Counted from the stretch's first letter, positions 18,204-27,132 are shown. The stretch: DNA of 64,000 bases from 43-108 sp001915545 (GCA_902491215.1 CABUGV010000005.1:1-64000), one strand, 5' to 3'. Numbers and translations are program-made. The notes: generated by a model from the letters alone, not told the origin.

Positions 18204-18230
18204 AGACGCCCTGCCGAAAGCAGGCCGTCT
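18204..18230 (-). terminator. Hairpin after infB
   Basis: AGACGCCCTGC (18204-18214) and GCAGGCCGTCT (18220-18230) form an 11-bp stem with one mismatch and a 5-base loop. It lies 12 bases after the infB stop on the minus strand, though the T tract is short. Confidence 0.65.
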
Positions 18231-18241
18231 CATGCAAGATA

Positions 18242-21175
18242 TCATTTAAGTTTCTGTTTCACCTCTATCTCGGCAAACGTTTCGAGAATATCACCTTCCT
18301 TGATGTCGTTGTAGTTTACAATAGAAATACCGCAATCGAAGTTGCAAGATACCTCCTTGACATCATCCTTGAATCGCTTAAGTGCGTTTATTGCACCGGT
18401 GTAGATGACAATACCATCACGTATTACGTGTACCTTATCAGAACGGTGAACCTTACCTTCAAGGACAAATGCACCTGCAACAGTTCCGACCTTGGTAATC
18501 TTGTAAACCTGACGAACCTCGACAGTAGCAGTTGTTTCCTCCTTGATTTCAGGAGCAAGCATACCTTCCATTGCGCTCTTGACCTCCTCTATAGCATCAT
18601 AGATGATTGAATACAGACGAATGTCAACACCTTCCTGTTCTGCCATCTTTCGTGCTGTAGCAGAAGGACGTACCTGGAATCCGATTATGATAGCATCAGA
18701 AGCTTCTGCCAATGAAACATCGCTTTCGGAAATCTGACCTACAGCCTTGTGAATGACATTTACCTGAATCTTTTCTGTAGAAAGCTTTATCAACGAGTCG
18801 CTCAAAGCCTCTATAGATCCGTCCACGTCACCCTTCACGATGATGTTCAACTCCTGGAATCCGCCGAGAGCTATGCGTCGTCCGACTTCATCAAGTGTAA
18901 GCATCTTCTGAGTTCTCAAGCCCTGCTCGCGCTGCAGCTGCTCGCGCTTGTTGGCAATTTCCCTAGCCTCCTGTTCTGTAGACATTACGTGGAAAGTATC
19001 ACCGGCTGTAGGAGCACCGTTCAGACCGAGAATCAATGCCGGTTCTGCAGGAAGAGCCTGCTTGATGCGCTGTCCGCGCTCATTGAACATAGCTTTGATC
19101 TTTCCGTAATTTGTTCCTGCGAGCACGATATCACCCTGATGAAGTGTTCCGTTCTGCACGAGAACTGTTGCAACATATCCGCGTCCCTTGTCAAGCGATG
19201 ACTCAATGATAGAACCAGTTGCCTTACGGTTTGGATTAGCCTTCAGATCAAGCATTTCAGCCTCGAGGAGAACCTTCTCCATCAATTCCTTAACACCTTC
19301 ACCCTTCTTTGCAGAAATGTCCTGGCTCTGGTATTTACCGCCCCAATCCTCAACAAGGAAGTTCATAGCAGCCAGCTCTTCCTTAATCTTTTCAGGATTT
19401 GCTCCTGGTTTATCAACCTTATTTATTGCAAATACCATAGGGACATTTGCTGCAACAGCATGATTGATAGCCTCTTTTGTCTGCGGCATGACATTATCGT
19501 CGGCCGCTATGATGATAATTGCAATATCTGTAACTTTTGCTCCACGTGCACGCATCGCAGTAAATGCCTCGTGTCCAGGAGTATCAAGGAATGTGATTTT
19601 CTTTCCGTCAGCCAACTTTACGTTGTATGCACCGATGTGCTGCGTAATACCTCCGGCCTCACCGGCAATCACATTCGTCTTACGTATATAGTCGAGAAGC
19701 GAAGTCTTTCCGTGGTCGACGTGTCCCATTACAGTAATGATTGGTGCACGTGGCACAAGATCTTCTTCACGATCTTCTTCTTCCTCGATAGCATTTGAAA
19801 CATCAGAACTTACATACGAAGTTGTGAATCCGAATTCCTCCGCAACGAGATTGATTGTTTCAGCATCAAGACGCTGGTTTATTGAAACCATTATTCCGAT
19901 AGACATACAAGTGCTTATGACCTCAGTAACCGGAACATTCATCATGCTCGCAAGTTCGTTGGCAGTAACGAATTCCGTTATCTTGAGCACCTTGCTTTCT
20001 GCCTCTTCCATACTTTCCTGCTCGTGCATGTGCTTGTGCACAGCATCACGTTTTTCCTTTCTGTACTTGGCTGCATTCTTAGTCTGCTTGGTTGTGAGTC
20101 TTGCAAGAGTCTCCTTAACCTGCTTAGCAACTTCCTCGTCGGTAAGTTCCTGCTTCTGCACAGCAGGACGCTTGCCGTTCTTTCCGGCTTTAGCCTGATT
20201 CTTGGCATTCGGACGCTGTCCGCCCTTAGGCTGATTGCCCTGAGGCTGTCCCTTGCCTTGTCCCTTTGCTCCGTTCTGTCCAACAGGAGCAGTGACATCA
20301 ACTCGTTCCTTGTTTATTCTTACGCGCTTCTTTTTCTTGCCGGCCTCACTATTGGCATCAGCACCTTTTCCCGACATTTCCTTAAGCAGCGACTCCTTGT
20401 ATTTAGCCTTTGCTTCCTGTCTCAGTCGTTCCTTTTCATCGCGTTCCTTCTTCTTCTCGGCCTTGCTCTTTCTGTCAGGACGAGTTTTAGAATTTATATT
20501 CGACAGGTCTATAAATCCAACCTGCTTGAACTGTACTCCTGCATCCGGTGTAGGCATTCTGTAAATGCCATCCTTGTCAACTTCAGGCGATTTCGCCGAT
20601 GCAGTCTTTTCTTCATTATTATTCTTGGCTGCACCGTCCTTCTCAGCACTGATGCGCATTTCTTCTGCAGGCTTGTTTTCCTGCTGTGATTTCTTTTCTT
20701 CCAAATTCTTGTTCTCCACAGGCTTTTCAGTGATTTCTTTAGCCTGAGACTTTTCAGCAGAAGCTTCAGTCACTTCTGTCGGTGTATTCGCTTGCTGTAC
20801 GGCAGGTTTTTCATCAACATCATTGCCGTTATCTTTTACCGGACGGGTGTCAATTTTTCCTAGAACCTTAATTTGCGGTTTTTTCTCACTGCTCACGCGG
20901 AATATCTCCTGTCTCTGCTTTTCTTTTTCCTTCTCTCTACGTTCTTCTCTTTCTTGTTTCTCTTTTTCCTTGCGTTTCTTTATATCCATTTTCGTTTCGT
21001 CATGGATATTCTTATCTGCTCCGAAGGCACCCATGAGCAGGTTGTACTGTTCATCCGTGATCTTTGCGTTGGGGCTGGCATCTTCAAGAGCCAGTCCCTT
21101 CTTCTGCAGGAATTCAGCCACGGTGTTGATTCCTACATTGAGTTCTTTTAAAGCTTTATTCAGTCTTACTGCCAT
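18242..21175 (-). CDS. infB: Translation initiation factor IF-2
   Basis: A 977-residue GTPase that recruits initiator tRNA to the 30S subunit. The N-terminus has an IF2_N helix bundle (VRLNKALKELNVGINTVAEF). Residues about 60-370 are low-complexity, rich in Lys, Glu and Ala with coiled-coil character. A second IF2_N-like module precedes the G domain at about residue 480 (MGHVDHGKTSLLDYIRK, DTPGHEAF, NKVDKPGA), and domains II-IV follow. The length is typical for Bacteroidota, where the linker is long. It follows nusA after about 200 bases and ends at a hairpin. Confidence 0.97.
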   Translation of the reverse strand: MAVRLNKALKELNVGINTVAEFLQKKGLALEDASPNAKITDEQYNLLMGAFGADKNIHDETKMDIKKRKEKEKQEREERREKEKEKQRQEIFRVSSEKKPQIKVLGKIDTRPVKDNGNDVDEKPAVQQANTPTEVTEASAEKSQAKEITEKPVENKNLEEKKSQQENKPAEEMRISAEKDGAAKNNNEEKTASAKSPEVDKDGIYRMPTPDAGVQFKQVGFIDLSNINSKTRPDRKSKAEKKKERDEKERLRQEAKAKYKESLLKEMSGKGADANSEAGKKKKRVRINKERVDVTAPVGQNGAKGQGKGQPQGNQPKGGQRPNAKNQAKAGKNGKRPAVQKQELTDEEVAKQVKETLARLTTKQTKNAAKYRKEKRDAVHKHMHEQESMEEAESKVLKITEFVTANELASMMNVPVTEVISTCMSIGIMVSINQRLDAETINLVAEEFGFTTSYVSSDVSNAIEEEEDREEDLVPRAPIITVMGHVDHGKTSLLDYIRKTNVIAGEAGGITQHIGAYNVKLADGKKITFLDTPGHEAFTAMRARGAKVTDIAIIIIAADDNVMPQTKEAINHAVAANVPMVFAINKVDKPGANPEKIKEELAAMNFLVEDWGGKYQSQDISAKKGEGVKELMEKVLLEAEMLDLKANPNRKATGSIIESSLDKGRGYVATVLVQNGTLHQGDIVLAGTNYGKIKAMFNERGQRIKQALPAEPALILGLNGAPTAGDTFHVMSTEQEAREIANKREQLQREQGLRTQKMLTLDEVGRRIALGGFQELNIIVKGDVDGSIEALSDSLIKLSTEKIQVNVIHKAVGQISESDVSLAEASDAIIIGFQVRPSATARKMAEQEGVDIRLYSIIYDAIEEVKSAMEGMLAPEIKEETTATVEVRQVYKITKVGTVAGAFVLEGKVHRSDKVHVIRDGIVIYTGAINALKRFKDDVKEVSCNFDCGISIVNYNDIKEGDILETFAEIEVKQKLK

Positions 21176-21379
21176 ATATATCGTTTAGTGAATATTAAAT
21201 AGTGAATGATCATACAATATCCCGGCATTGCAACATCCAAGACTTTTCCAATCACAGATTGCTGGCCGCTTTCGCAGACCGCCGGAGCCCCAGCGTAAGA
21301 ATAGCAAAACGGTTACCGCCAAAGCACGAACATAACCACTCACTATCCACAGAAACTCTCTTTCTACTCGTCCATTATC

Positions 21380-22642
21380 TTATTCCTCGAATTCTGCCTT
21401 GAGTATTCTCAACACGTCGTCAACAGTATTCTCCTCCAGGTCAGCCTTCTCGATAAGCATTTCGCGCGGAGCATTGAGCACGCTCTTCGCTGTTTCCAGA
21501 CCAATAGACTTGATGGAATCGATTATCCAGCCGTCGATTTCGTCTTTGAACTCATCGAGGTAGATGTCCTCTTCATCCTGTTCGCGGTCGTCGACCTCGC
21601 GGAATACATCGATGGTATATTCAGTCAGCATGCTGGCGAGCTTGATGTTGTAACCGTTCTTACCAATGGCAAGCGATACCTGATCAGGCTGCAGATAAAC
21701 CTCAGCCTTGCGCTCTTCCTCATTCAGCACGATAGAAGTTATCTTCGCAGGGCTCAAAGCTCTCTGAATGAAAAGTTTCATGTTGCTTGTATAGTTGATA
21801 ACATCGATGTTTTCATTTCTGAGCTCTCTCACGATGCCGTGTATACGGCTGCCCTTTACACCTACACATGCACCTACCGGGTCAATTCTTTCATTGTAGC
21901 TCTCCACAGCAATCTTGGCTCTCTCACCTGGTATACGTGCAATCTTTCTGATTGTAATGAGTCCGTCGTTGATTTCAGGAACTTCCTGTTCCAACAGTCT
22001 CTGAAGGAACTCCGGTGCTGTACGGCTCAGAATAATCTTAGGATTGTTGTTGAGATTGTCAACTCTCAACACGACAGCTCTTGCAGTTTCTCCCTTGCGG
22101 AAAAAGTCTGAAGGAATCTGTTCAGTCTTAGGCAGGAGCAATTCGTTGCCTTCATCGTCAAGAAGCAAAGTCTCGCGCTTCCATATCTGATAAACTTCGG
22201 CACTAATGATTGTTCCGACCTTATCAGCATATTTGTTGTAAAGATTGTCGTGCTCGAGTTCGAGAATCTTTGATGCCATTGTCTGACGAAGGTTCAATAT
22301 GGCTCTGCGTCCGAAATCTGTAAAGTTGACGTTCTCACTGACCTCCTCGCCGATTTCATAGTCAGCATCAATCTTCTGAGCATCTGTAAGACTAATTTCA
22401 GTATTGCTGTCCTTGACCTCATCGTCTGCAACGACCTTACGGTTGCGGTAGATTTCAAAGTCGCCCTTATCCGGATTCACGATGACATCAAAATTTTCAT
22501 CAGAACCGAACATTTTCTGCAGGACACTTCTGAACGAATCTTCAAGTACGCTCACGAGCGTTGTTCTGTCAATATTCTTTGTTTCCTTGAACTCCTGAAA
22601 TGTGTCTATCAGGTTTATCTGTTCATCCTTTTTCTTAGCCAT
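21380..22642 (-). CDS. nusA: Transcription termination/antitermination factor NusA
   Basis: A 420-residue RNA-polymerase-associated factor. In order: NusA N-terminal domain (INLIDTFQEFKETKN to about 125), S1 domain (VGTIISAEVYQIWKRETLLL), then two KH domains with the GACVGVKGSRIHGIVREL motif and AIGKNGYNIKLASML. It ends with a short acidic segment and one helical repeat (VDDVLRILKAEFEE), so it is the short NusA form without the two full C-terminal repeats of E. coli. It lies 23 bases after rimP, the usual rimP-nusA-infB order. Confidence 0.96.
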   Translation of the reverse strand: MAKKKDEQINLIDTFQEFKETKNIDRTTLVSVLEDSFRSVLQKMFGSDENFDVIVNPDKGDFEIYRNRKVVADDEVKDSNTEISLTDAQKIDADYEIGEEVSENVNFTDFGRRAILNLRQTMASKILELEHDNLYNKYADKVGTIISAEVYQIWKRETLLLDDEGNELLLPKTEQIPSDFFRKGETARAVVLRVDNLNNNPKIILSRTAPEFLQRLLEQEVPEINDGLITIRKIARIPGERAKIAVESYNERIDPVGACVGVKGSRIHGIVRELRNENIDVINYTSNMKLFIQRALSPAKITSIVLNEEERKAEVYLQPDQVSLAIGKNGYNIKLASMLTEYTIDVFREVDDREQDEEDIYLDEFKDEIDGWIIDSIKSIGLETAKSVLNAPREMLIEKADLEENTVDDVLRILKAEFEE

Positions 22643-22665
22643 TTCTATATTTGTTTATTTATTTC

Positions 22666-23133
22666 TCACTTGAAATCTATGACGGCCTTCACCCATTTGA
22701 CGTCGCCATAGCCGAAATGTTTGTCCACATCCTGTATCTGCGGACGTTTCTTTCCTTCCACCTTCACCTTTTCCTTGACAGTCACTGTAAATCCTGACTC
22801 ATCGGCTTCTTTCAGCAAAGCTTCAAAATGCTTGCCGTCGGTAGGAAGGACATCCACTTCACCGCCTATGTGGTTGATAAACTGCTGGACCACCTTGAAC
22901 GGCTGTCCTATACCTGCAGAACCGACCTCGAGTTCATAATCCTCGACATCGCGGTCAAGTCCGGATTCGATATATTTGCTGAGTTCACAGCAGTCTTCAA
23001 TCCAGACACCATCCTTATGGTCTATTTCAACTACGATTCTGTTCTGCTTGTCGACTTCAACGTCTACCAGAAAATACTCTTTGCCGTTCAGCCATTCACC
23101 GACCAGCCCCTTTACTTTTTCTTTGTCTATCAT
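22666..23133 (-). CDS. rimP: Ribosome maturation factor RimP
   Basis: A 155-residue cytosolic protein for 30S subunit maturation. The start at 23133 (MIDKEKVKGLVGEW) fits the family; the frame extends further upstream but that part would overlap the promoter and the leader. Visible are the N-terminal KYI-type domain with VEIDHKDGVWIEDCCELSKY, the family-typical YELEVGSAGIGQPFKVVQQF, and a C-terminal Sm-like barrel. It is the first gene of rimP-nusA-infB. Confidence 0.92.
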   Translation of the reverse strand: MIDKEKVKGLVGEWLNGKEYFLVDVEVDKQNRIVVEIDHKDGVWIEDCCELSKYIESGLDRDVEDYELEVGSAGIGQPFKVVQQFINHIGGEVDVLPTDGKHFEALLKEADESGFTVTVKEKVKVEGKKRPQIQDVDKHFGYGDVKWVKAVIDFK

Positions 23134-23192
23134 ACTGTTAAAGCGGTTACAAAAAGGAGGAGACTTACAAGCCCCCTCCATCCATTTCAGTG

Positions 23193-23224
23193 CAAAAATA
23201 CATTATTTCATACTAACATACAAG
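23193..23224 (-). promoter_or_regulatory. Promoter of the rimP-nusA-infB operon
   Basis: On the minus strand TATTTTTG (plus-strand 23193-23200) is a -7 box, and CTTG (23221-23224) lies 20 bases further upstream in the -33 position (TTTG expected). The rimP ATG is about 60 bases downstream. Confidence 0.55.
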
Positions 23225-23304
23225 AAAAAAACGTATTTTTATATATTATAAGGTGTAAGATTGCACAGTTATCAGCTGAGCCTGCACATTGACCGGCTTG
23301 GAAT

Positions 23305-24138
23305 TCATTTCAAAGCCTTGAACTCTTCAGACAAAGAGCCGCGGTCGACACCAAGTTCTATTGCACGCTCAAAATCCTGCCTGGCAAGCCTTTTCTTGCC
23401 CTGCTCCAAATACAGATACGCACGTGCCAGAACATAATTGCGGTTCTTCGGATCAAGTTCGACAGCCTTGCTGAGGTCCATTATCGCCAACTCCGGCAAT
23501 TTCTTTTCTACCTCCATATCAGCTTTCACAGAATACACTTCTGCCTTGTCAGGATACTGATTGACAAGCAGTTCCATTTTCTCCAAAGCTTCGTTCAGGC
23601 GATTCATTTTCTGAAGGAGAACCGCCAGCCCCAATCTGGCTGTATAATTGTCAGGTTCCTTTGCTATAACCTTCTCATAATCCATCTTGGCAGAATTATA
23701 GTCACGCCGTTCCATACATGCATAAGCTCTGAACATCAGAGCCTCGATATTGTTTGGATCGACATCTATGACACTGCAGTAGTCCACATACGCACTGTTG
23801 AAATTTCCGATACGAAGATACAGATTGGCGCGCGCCATTAGTATCGGAACAGAAAGCGGAGCAGAGTTCAACGCCATGGTATACGATTCCACGGCGTCCT
23901 TGTCATGTCCCATACGTTCTTGAACGCGTCCCAGATCAGTAAAGACCAGCGCATTACGATAATCCGAAGGCGAAAGGGCCAGAGCCTTTCTGAAAAACTT
24001 CTCAGCCTGCTCCAGACTATCAGCTGAAGCGGCCTTTTGTCCTGCAGAAATACACTCCTCGTACGTATTCTGAGCCGACACTTCCGCGAATGCCGTCATC
24101 ATCAGGACAAATATCAAAATAAAATTCTTTTTACCCAT
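23305..24138 (-). CDS. Exported TPR protein
   Basis: A 277-residue protein with a cleavable signal peptide (FILIFVLMMTAFAEVSAQ) followed by about seven tetratricopeptide repeats up to the C-terminus, for example AEKFFRKALALSPSDYRNAL and AIMDLSKAVELDPKNRNYVL. It is presumably periplasmic and acts as a protein-binding scaffold; no enzymatic domain is present. It is divergently transcribed from the arsR-type gene, sharing a 98-base intergenic region with a TATATTTG box at 24146-24153 (minus strand). Partners are unknown. Confidence 0.85.
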   Translation of the reverse strand: MGKKNFILIFVLMMTAFAEVSAQNTYEECISAGQKAASADSLEQAEKFFRKALALSPSDYRNALVFTDLGRVQERMGHDKDAVESYTMALNSAPLSVPILMARANLYLRIGNFNSAYVDYCSVIDVDPNNIEALMFRAYACMERRDYNSAKMDYEKVIAKEPDNYTARLGLAVLLQKMNRLNEALEKMELLVNQYPDKAEVYSVKADMEVEKKLPELAIMDLSKAVELDPKNRNYVLARAYLYLEQGKKRLARQDFERAIELGVDRGSLSEEFKALK

Positions 24139-24178
24139 ACGGTTGCAAATATAATAAATCCAAATCGCCTATGTCATT

Positions 24179-24209
24179 TTTGACAATACAGAAATTATTC
24201 GTACTTTCG
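24179..24209 (+). promoter_or_regulatory. Promoter of the ArsR-type gene
   Basis: TTTG at 24179-24182 and TACTTTCG at 24202-24209 (one mismatch to TAnnTTTG) are 19 bases apart, 27 bases before the start codon. An ArsR repressor often binds its own promoter, but I see no clear palindromic operator here. Confidence 0.5.
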
Positions 24210-24236
24210 TAAACATAATAAAAATCAGACAAAAAT

Positions 24237-24566
24237 ATGGATTACAAGAAGAAATACAGCGGACGGCAAGAGGAAATGGCAAGATATGCAAAAGCCATGG
24301 GCCATCCTGCAAGAATAGCCATACTCGATTTTCTGGCAGAACAAGAATCATGTTATTTCGGCGACATCCATGAAGAACTGCCTATCGCCAAGGCCACAGT
24401 GTCTCAGCACCTGAAGGAACTTAAAGACGCAGGACTGATACAAGGCGAAATTGAAGCTCCAAAGGTAAGATACTGCATCAATCAGGAGAACTGGAAAACA
24501 GCGAAGAAACTATTCAAGGAATTCTTCAAACAGGGCATACAGAAAAAGAAAGATTGCTGCGATTGA
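24237..24566 (+). CDS. ArsR/SmtB-family transcriptional regulator
   Basis: A 109-residue winged-helix protein. AKAMGHPARIAILDFLAEQE opens the HTH domain; the recognition helix is KATVSQHLKELKDAGLIQGE and the wing EAPKVRYCINQENW. Members usually repress metal or redox resistance genes and leave DNA on binding metal. This one has no CVC motif in the alpha-3 helix but has one cysteine before the recognition helix (ESCYFGD), one in the wing, and a terminal Cys-Cys pair (KKKDCCD), so thiol sensing is possible but unproven. The gene downstream is ferritin, after a 270-base spacer. Confidence 0.9.
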   Translation: MDYKKKYSGRQEEMARYAKAMGHPARIAILDFLAEQESCYFGDIHEELPIAKATVSQHLKELKDAGLIQGEIEAPKVRYCINQENWKTAKKLFKEFFKQGIQKKKDCCD

Positions 24567-24649
24567 ACTACAAACGCACACTTGACGTGCAGAAGAACAA
24601 CCGCCAAGAAGCTCAATCATGCCAGTCTTTTAAGAATCGGCAAAAAGAT

Positions 24650-24701
24650 GAGCGCTCGCGACGAAAATTCCGAGCGCGCAGAAATTCAACCGTGAGCGCT
24701 C
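24650..24701. repeat. Palindrome-triplet element, copy B
   Basis: Units GAGCGCTC (24650), GAGCGCGC (24672) and GAGCGCTC (24694) lie exactly 22 bp apart. The two outer units are perfect 8-bp palindromes; the middle one keeps only the GAGCGC half. It is between the arsR-type gene and ferritin, 136 bp before the ferritin start. Confidence 0.85.
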
Positions 24702-24837
24702 GGAACATTGACAATATGGCACCATATAAAAACATTGTCAGGCTCAAATATCGAAATATGACAAAATGGACATGCGGCACATATTTTGTGCGTATGCCGG
24801 AAAATACATACAAACAACTTTTAAAACATTCAGAATT

Positions 24838-25323
24838 ATGATTTCGGAAAAACTTCAAAACGCCATCAACGTTCAGATTACAGCAGAAATGTGGTCTTCA
24901 AACCTCTATCTTTCCATGTCATTCTATCTTAAGGTACAGGGATTCGACGGAATGGCAGAGTGGATGAAAAAGCAATCTCAGGAAGAACTTCAGCATGCTT
25001 ACGACTTGGCTGACTACGTAATCAAGAGAGGCGGAACTGCAAAAGTCGACAAGATAGACGTTGTTCCTCAGACATGGGAAAGCGTTCAGGATGTATTTGA
25101 CGGTGTATACAAGCATGAATGCCACGTATCTAAGCTGATCGACGATCTTGTAAATGTTGCTTCTGAAGAAAAGGACAAAGCATCACAGGATTTCTTGTGG
25201 GGTTATGTACGCGAGCAGGTTGAAGAAGAAGCCACAGCTCTCAACATTGCAGAAAAAATCAGAAAATGCAAGGACGAAGGCAGCATGTTGTTCATGGACG
25301 ACAAGCTCGGACAGAGAAAATAA
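24838..25323 (+). CDS. ftnA: Ferritin
   Basis: A 161-residue non-haem ferritin that stores iron as a 24-subunit cage and detoxifies Fe(II). The start is the ATG at 24838 (MISEKLQNAINVQITAEMWS); longer in-frame starts run into the repeat-containing spacer. Ferroxidase ligands are visible: Glu in NVQITAEM, the E-x-x-H pair in SQEELQHAYDLADY, and Glu in YVREQVEEEATALNIAEKI. It is followed by a strong terminator, so it is probably monocistronic. The upstream region holds palindrome-triplet copy B. Confidence 0.95.
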   Translation: MISEKLQNAINVQITAEMWSSNLYLSMSFYLKVQGFDGMAEWMKKQSQEELQHAYDLADYVIKRGGTAKVDKIDVVPQTWESVQDVFDGVYKHECHVSKLIDDLVNVASEEKDKASQDFLWGYVREQVEEEATALNIAEKIRKCKDEGSMLFMDDKLGQRK

Positions 25324-25357
25324 TAAAATATACGAACTGACTAGTTCAGCAATAAAC

Positions 25358-25387
25358 GCCCCGGTGCAAATCAAAATGCGCCGGGGC
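25358..25387 (+). terminator. Ferritin terminator
   Basis: GCCCCGG (25358-25364) pairs with CCGGGGC (25381-25387), extended inside by a TGCA/TGCG partial match, and is followed by ATTTTATT. Confidence 0.8.
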
Positions 25388-25556
25388 ATTTTATTATCAG
25401 CCGACACAAATTTTACACCGTACCGGCAAATAATCTTGCGCAGAGAAGCAAGAACAGAAACAACGGCTGAAAACTTTCATAAAGCCGACTTAAAATAGTA
25501 TGCAGACAATGCAAAGTACCGGCACGCCAACTATCTAAAACAAACATAAAATTTAC

Positions 25557-25595
25557 AAAAAGGGAATGCGTTTTAAAATAATTGCATTCCCTTTT
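25557..25595. terminator. Hairpin upstream of the ATP-grasp gene
   Basis: AAAAGGGAATGC pairs with GCATTCCCTTTT (25584-25595). The T tract is stronger on the minus strand although no minus-strand gene precedes it. It may be a bidirectional terminator or an mRNA structure in the ATP-grasp leader. Confidence 0.5.
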
Positions 25596-25659
25596 ACATT
25601 TCAACAAAAAAAATGTAACTTTAGAGCCATTGGAAAACTCAACAAAAAACTTTGATACC

Positions 25660-26991
25660 ATGAACAATATAAAGGATTACGAGCTGTCTGCATGCAAAGA
25701 CACTATGAACAAGTGGATGAAGAGATTCGGCGTCAAGTTCGGCGTCCACTATAAAGGTGCGTTCAAGGAACAGCAAGAGCCGTACGACCCGATACCGCAC
25801 ATTATCTCAAAAAAAGAGTGGGAGCACATCGAGAAAGGACTGAAACAGAGAAGTTATGTCCTTAACAAATTCTTATGGGATGTATATCACGACAAACATA
25901 TTGTCAAAGACAAAATAATACCTGAAGAATTGATATATTCTTCAAAAGGCTATATGCCTGAATGCGAAGGCATCGACCCAGTGCACGGAGTCTATACACA
26001 CATCGCAGGAATAGACTTGGCACAAGATTCAAAAGGCGACTGGTATATTCTGGAAGACAAGCTGCGCCTTCCTTCTGGAGTCTCCTACCCGATGATTGCA
26101 AGAACAGTCACGGAAAAAGTTTGTCCTGAAATCTACAAGAGGAACAAAGTGGTAGACAACCGCAACTATCTCGATCTTCTCAAGAACATGATGGACGAAA
26201 TGTGCAACGGAAGAGGCGAAGCTGTTGTGCTCACACCCGGCAGAGACAACCCTACATTTTACGAACATTCGTTCCTGGCATACAAGACAGGAGCTACGCT
26301 GGCATTCCCTGGCGACCTGATAATCGAAGACAACTGCGTCTATTATTCGGGACTCTACAATGAGAAGAAACGTGTAGGATGCATATACAGAAGAGTCAAC
26401 GACGAATATATCGACCCTAACATGTTCAAGGCCTCATCCGTACTGGGAGTTCCAAACATAATGGAATCATACAGCAAAGGAAATGTATCTCTTATCAATG
26501 CTGTGGGCAATGGAGTGGCAGACGACAAGAGCATCTACTATTTCATCCCGAAAATGATAAGATATTATCTGAATGAAGACCCTATCATTCCAAACGTCAA
26601 CAGCTATCTGCCGTACTACAGCGAAGACATAAACTACATTCTTGACAACATCAGCAAACTGGTCATCAAGGACAACACGATGGTAGGCGGATACGGAGTT
26701 ATATACGGATGCAACCTGAGCACGGCAAAAGTGGAAGAGCTGCAGAGACTCATACGAAAAGAACCTAGCAGATGGATTGCCGAAGACATGGTTGATTTCA
26801 AGAAGCTGGACATCTGGGAAGACGGAACTATAGCCCGCAGACGATCCGACATGAGAGCATTCGTCATAAACGGTAAAGAACCAGTCGTATGGAAGGGTGC
26901 GCTGACCAGATTCACCAGAGACGCAGACTCCAGAACCGTCAACACTCCTTATGGATGCGGTTTCAAGGACACATGGATCATGGAAGATTAG
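25660..26991 (+). CDS. Circularly permuted ATP-grasp protein
   Basis: A 443-residue protein of the circularly permuted ATP-grasp type 2 family (DUF404/DUF407 group). Marks include IPHIISKKEWEHIEKGLKQR near residue 45, GVYTHIAGIDLAQDSKGDWY (about 110), VVLTPGRDNPTFYEH (about 190), the glycine-rich VGGYGVIYG (about 343) and DMRAFVINGK (about 398). Such enzymes are thought to form peptide bonds, and usually occur next to an alpha-E domain protein and a transglutaminase-like protease. Neither partner is encoded here. The start is the ATG at 25660 (MNNIKDYELS). The substrate is unknown. Confidence 0.88.
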   Translation: MNNIKDYELSACKDTMNKWMKRFGVKFGVHYKGAFKEQQEPYDPIPHIISKKEWEHIEKGLKQRSYVLNKFLWDVYHDKHIVKDKIIPEELIYSSKGYMPECEGIDPVHGVYTHIAGIDLAQDSKGDWYILEDKLRLPSGVSYPMIARTVTEKVCPEIYKRNKVVDNRNYLDLLKNMMDEMCNGRGEAVVLTPGRDNPTFYEHSFLAYKTGATLAFPGDLIIEDNCVYYSGLYNEKKRVGCIYRRVNDEYIDPNMFKASSVLGVPNIMESYSKGNVSLINAVGNGVADDKSIYYFIPKMIRYYLNEDPIIPNVNSYLPYYSEDINYILDNISKLVIKDNTMVGGYGVIYGCNLSTAKVEELQRLIRKEPSRWIAEDMVDFKKLDIWEDGTIARRRSDMRAFVINGKEPVVWKGALTRFTRDADSRTVNTPYGCGFKDTWIMED

Positions 26992-27003
26992 CAACAGAAC
27001 AAC

Positions 27004-27043
27004 AAGCCGGATGCACAACACCTTTTCGTCATGCATTCGGCTT
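27004..27043 (+). terminator. Hairpin after the ATP-grasp gene
   Basis: AAGCCGGATGCA (27004-27015) pairs with TGCATTCGGCTT (27032-27043) with one G-T pair, 12 bases after the stop. The T tract is weak. Confidence 0.6.
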
Positions 27044-27101
27044 GCTTATAGACTGACAAACAAAGCACAACCGCAAAACAGCCGAAAAGCTCTTTCCCTG
27101 T

Positions 27102-27132
27102 TTTGCATTGTCATAAAGTTTGACTAATTTTG
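27102..27132 (+). promoter_or_regulatory. Promoter of pyrH
   Basis: TTTG at 27102-27105, 19-base spacer, TAATTTTG at 27125-27132. The start codon is about 65 bases downstream. Confidence 0.7.

Larger units (their letters stand above)
25324..25659. other. Intergenic region with two hairpins
   Basis: 336 bases between ferritin and the ATP-grasp gene. It holds the ferritin terminator and a second strong hairpin at 25557-25595. The stretch 25388-25556 shows nothing recognisable. A degenerate -7 box, TAACTTTA at 25616-25623, could serve the ATP-grasp gene. Confidence 0.55.

Noticed and set aside
20024..20689. Plus-strand open frame of about 220 codons opposite infB
   Set aside because: It is antisense to the Lys/Glu-rich linker of a certain gene and has no family motif; low-complexity codons on one strand create open frames on the other.
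21176..21379. Leader RNA or small gene between nusA and infB
   Set aside because: About 200 bases without a convincing frame, promoter or stable hairpin.
24766..24837. N-terminal extension of ferritin
   Set aside because: The extra 24 residues are unlike ferritins; MISEKLQ is the family start.
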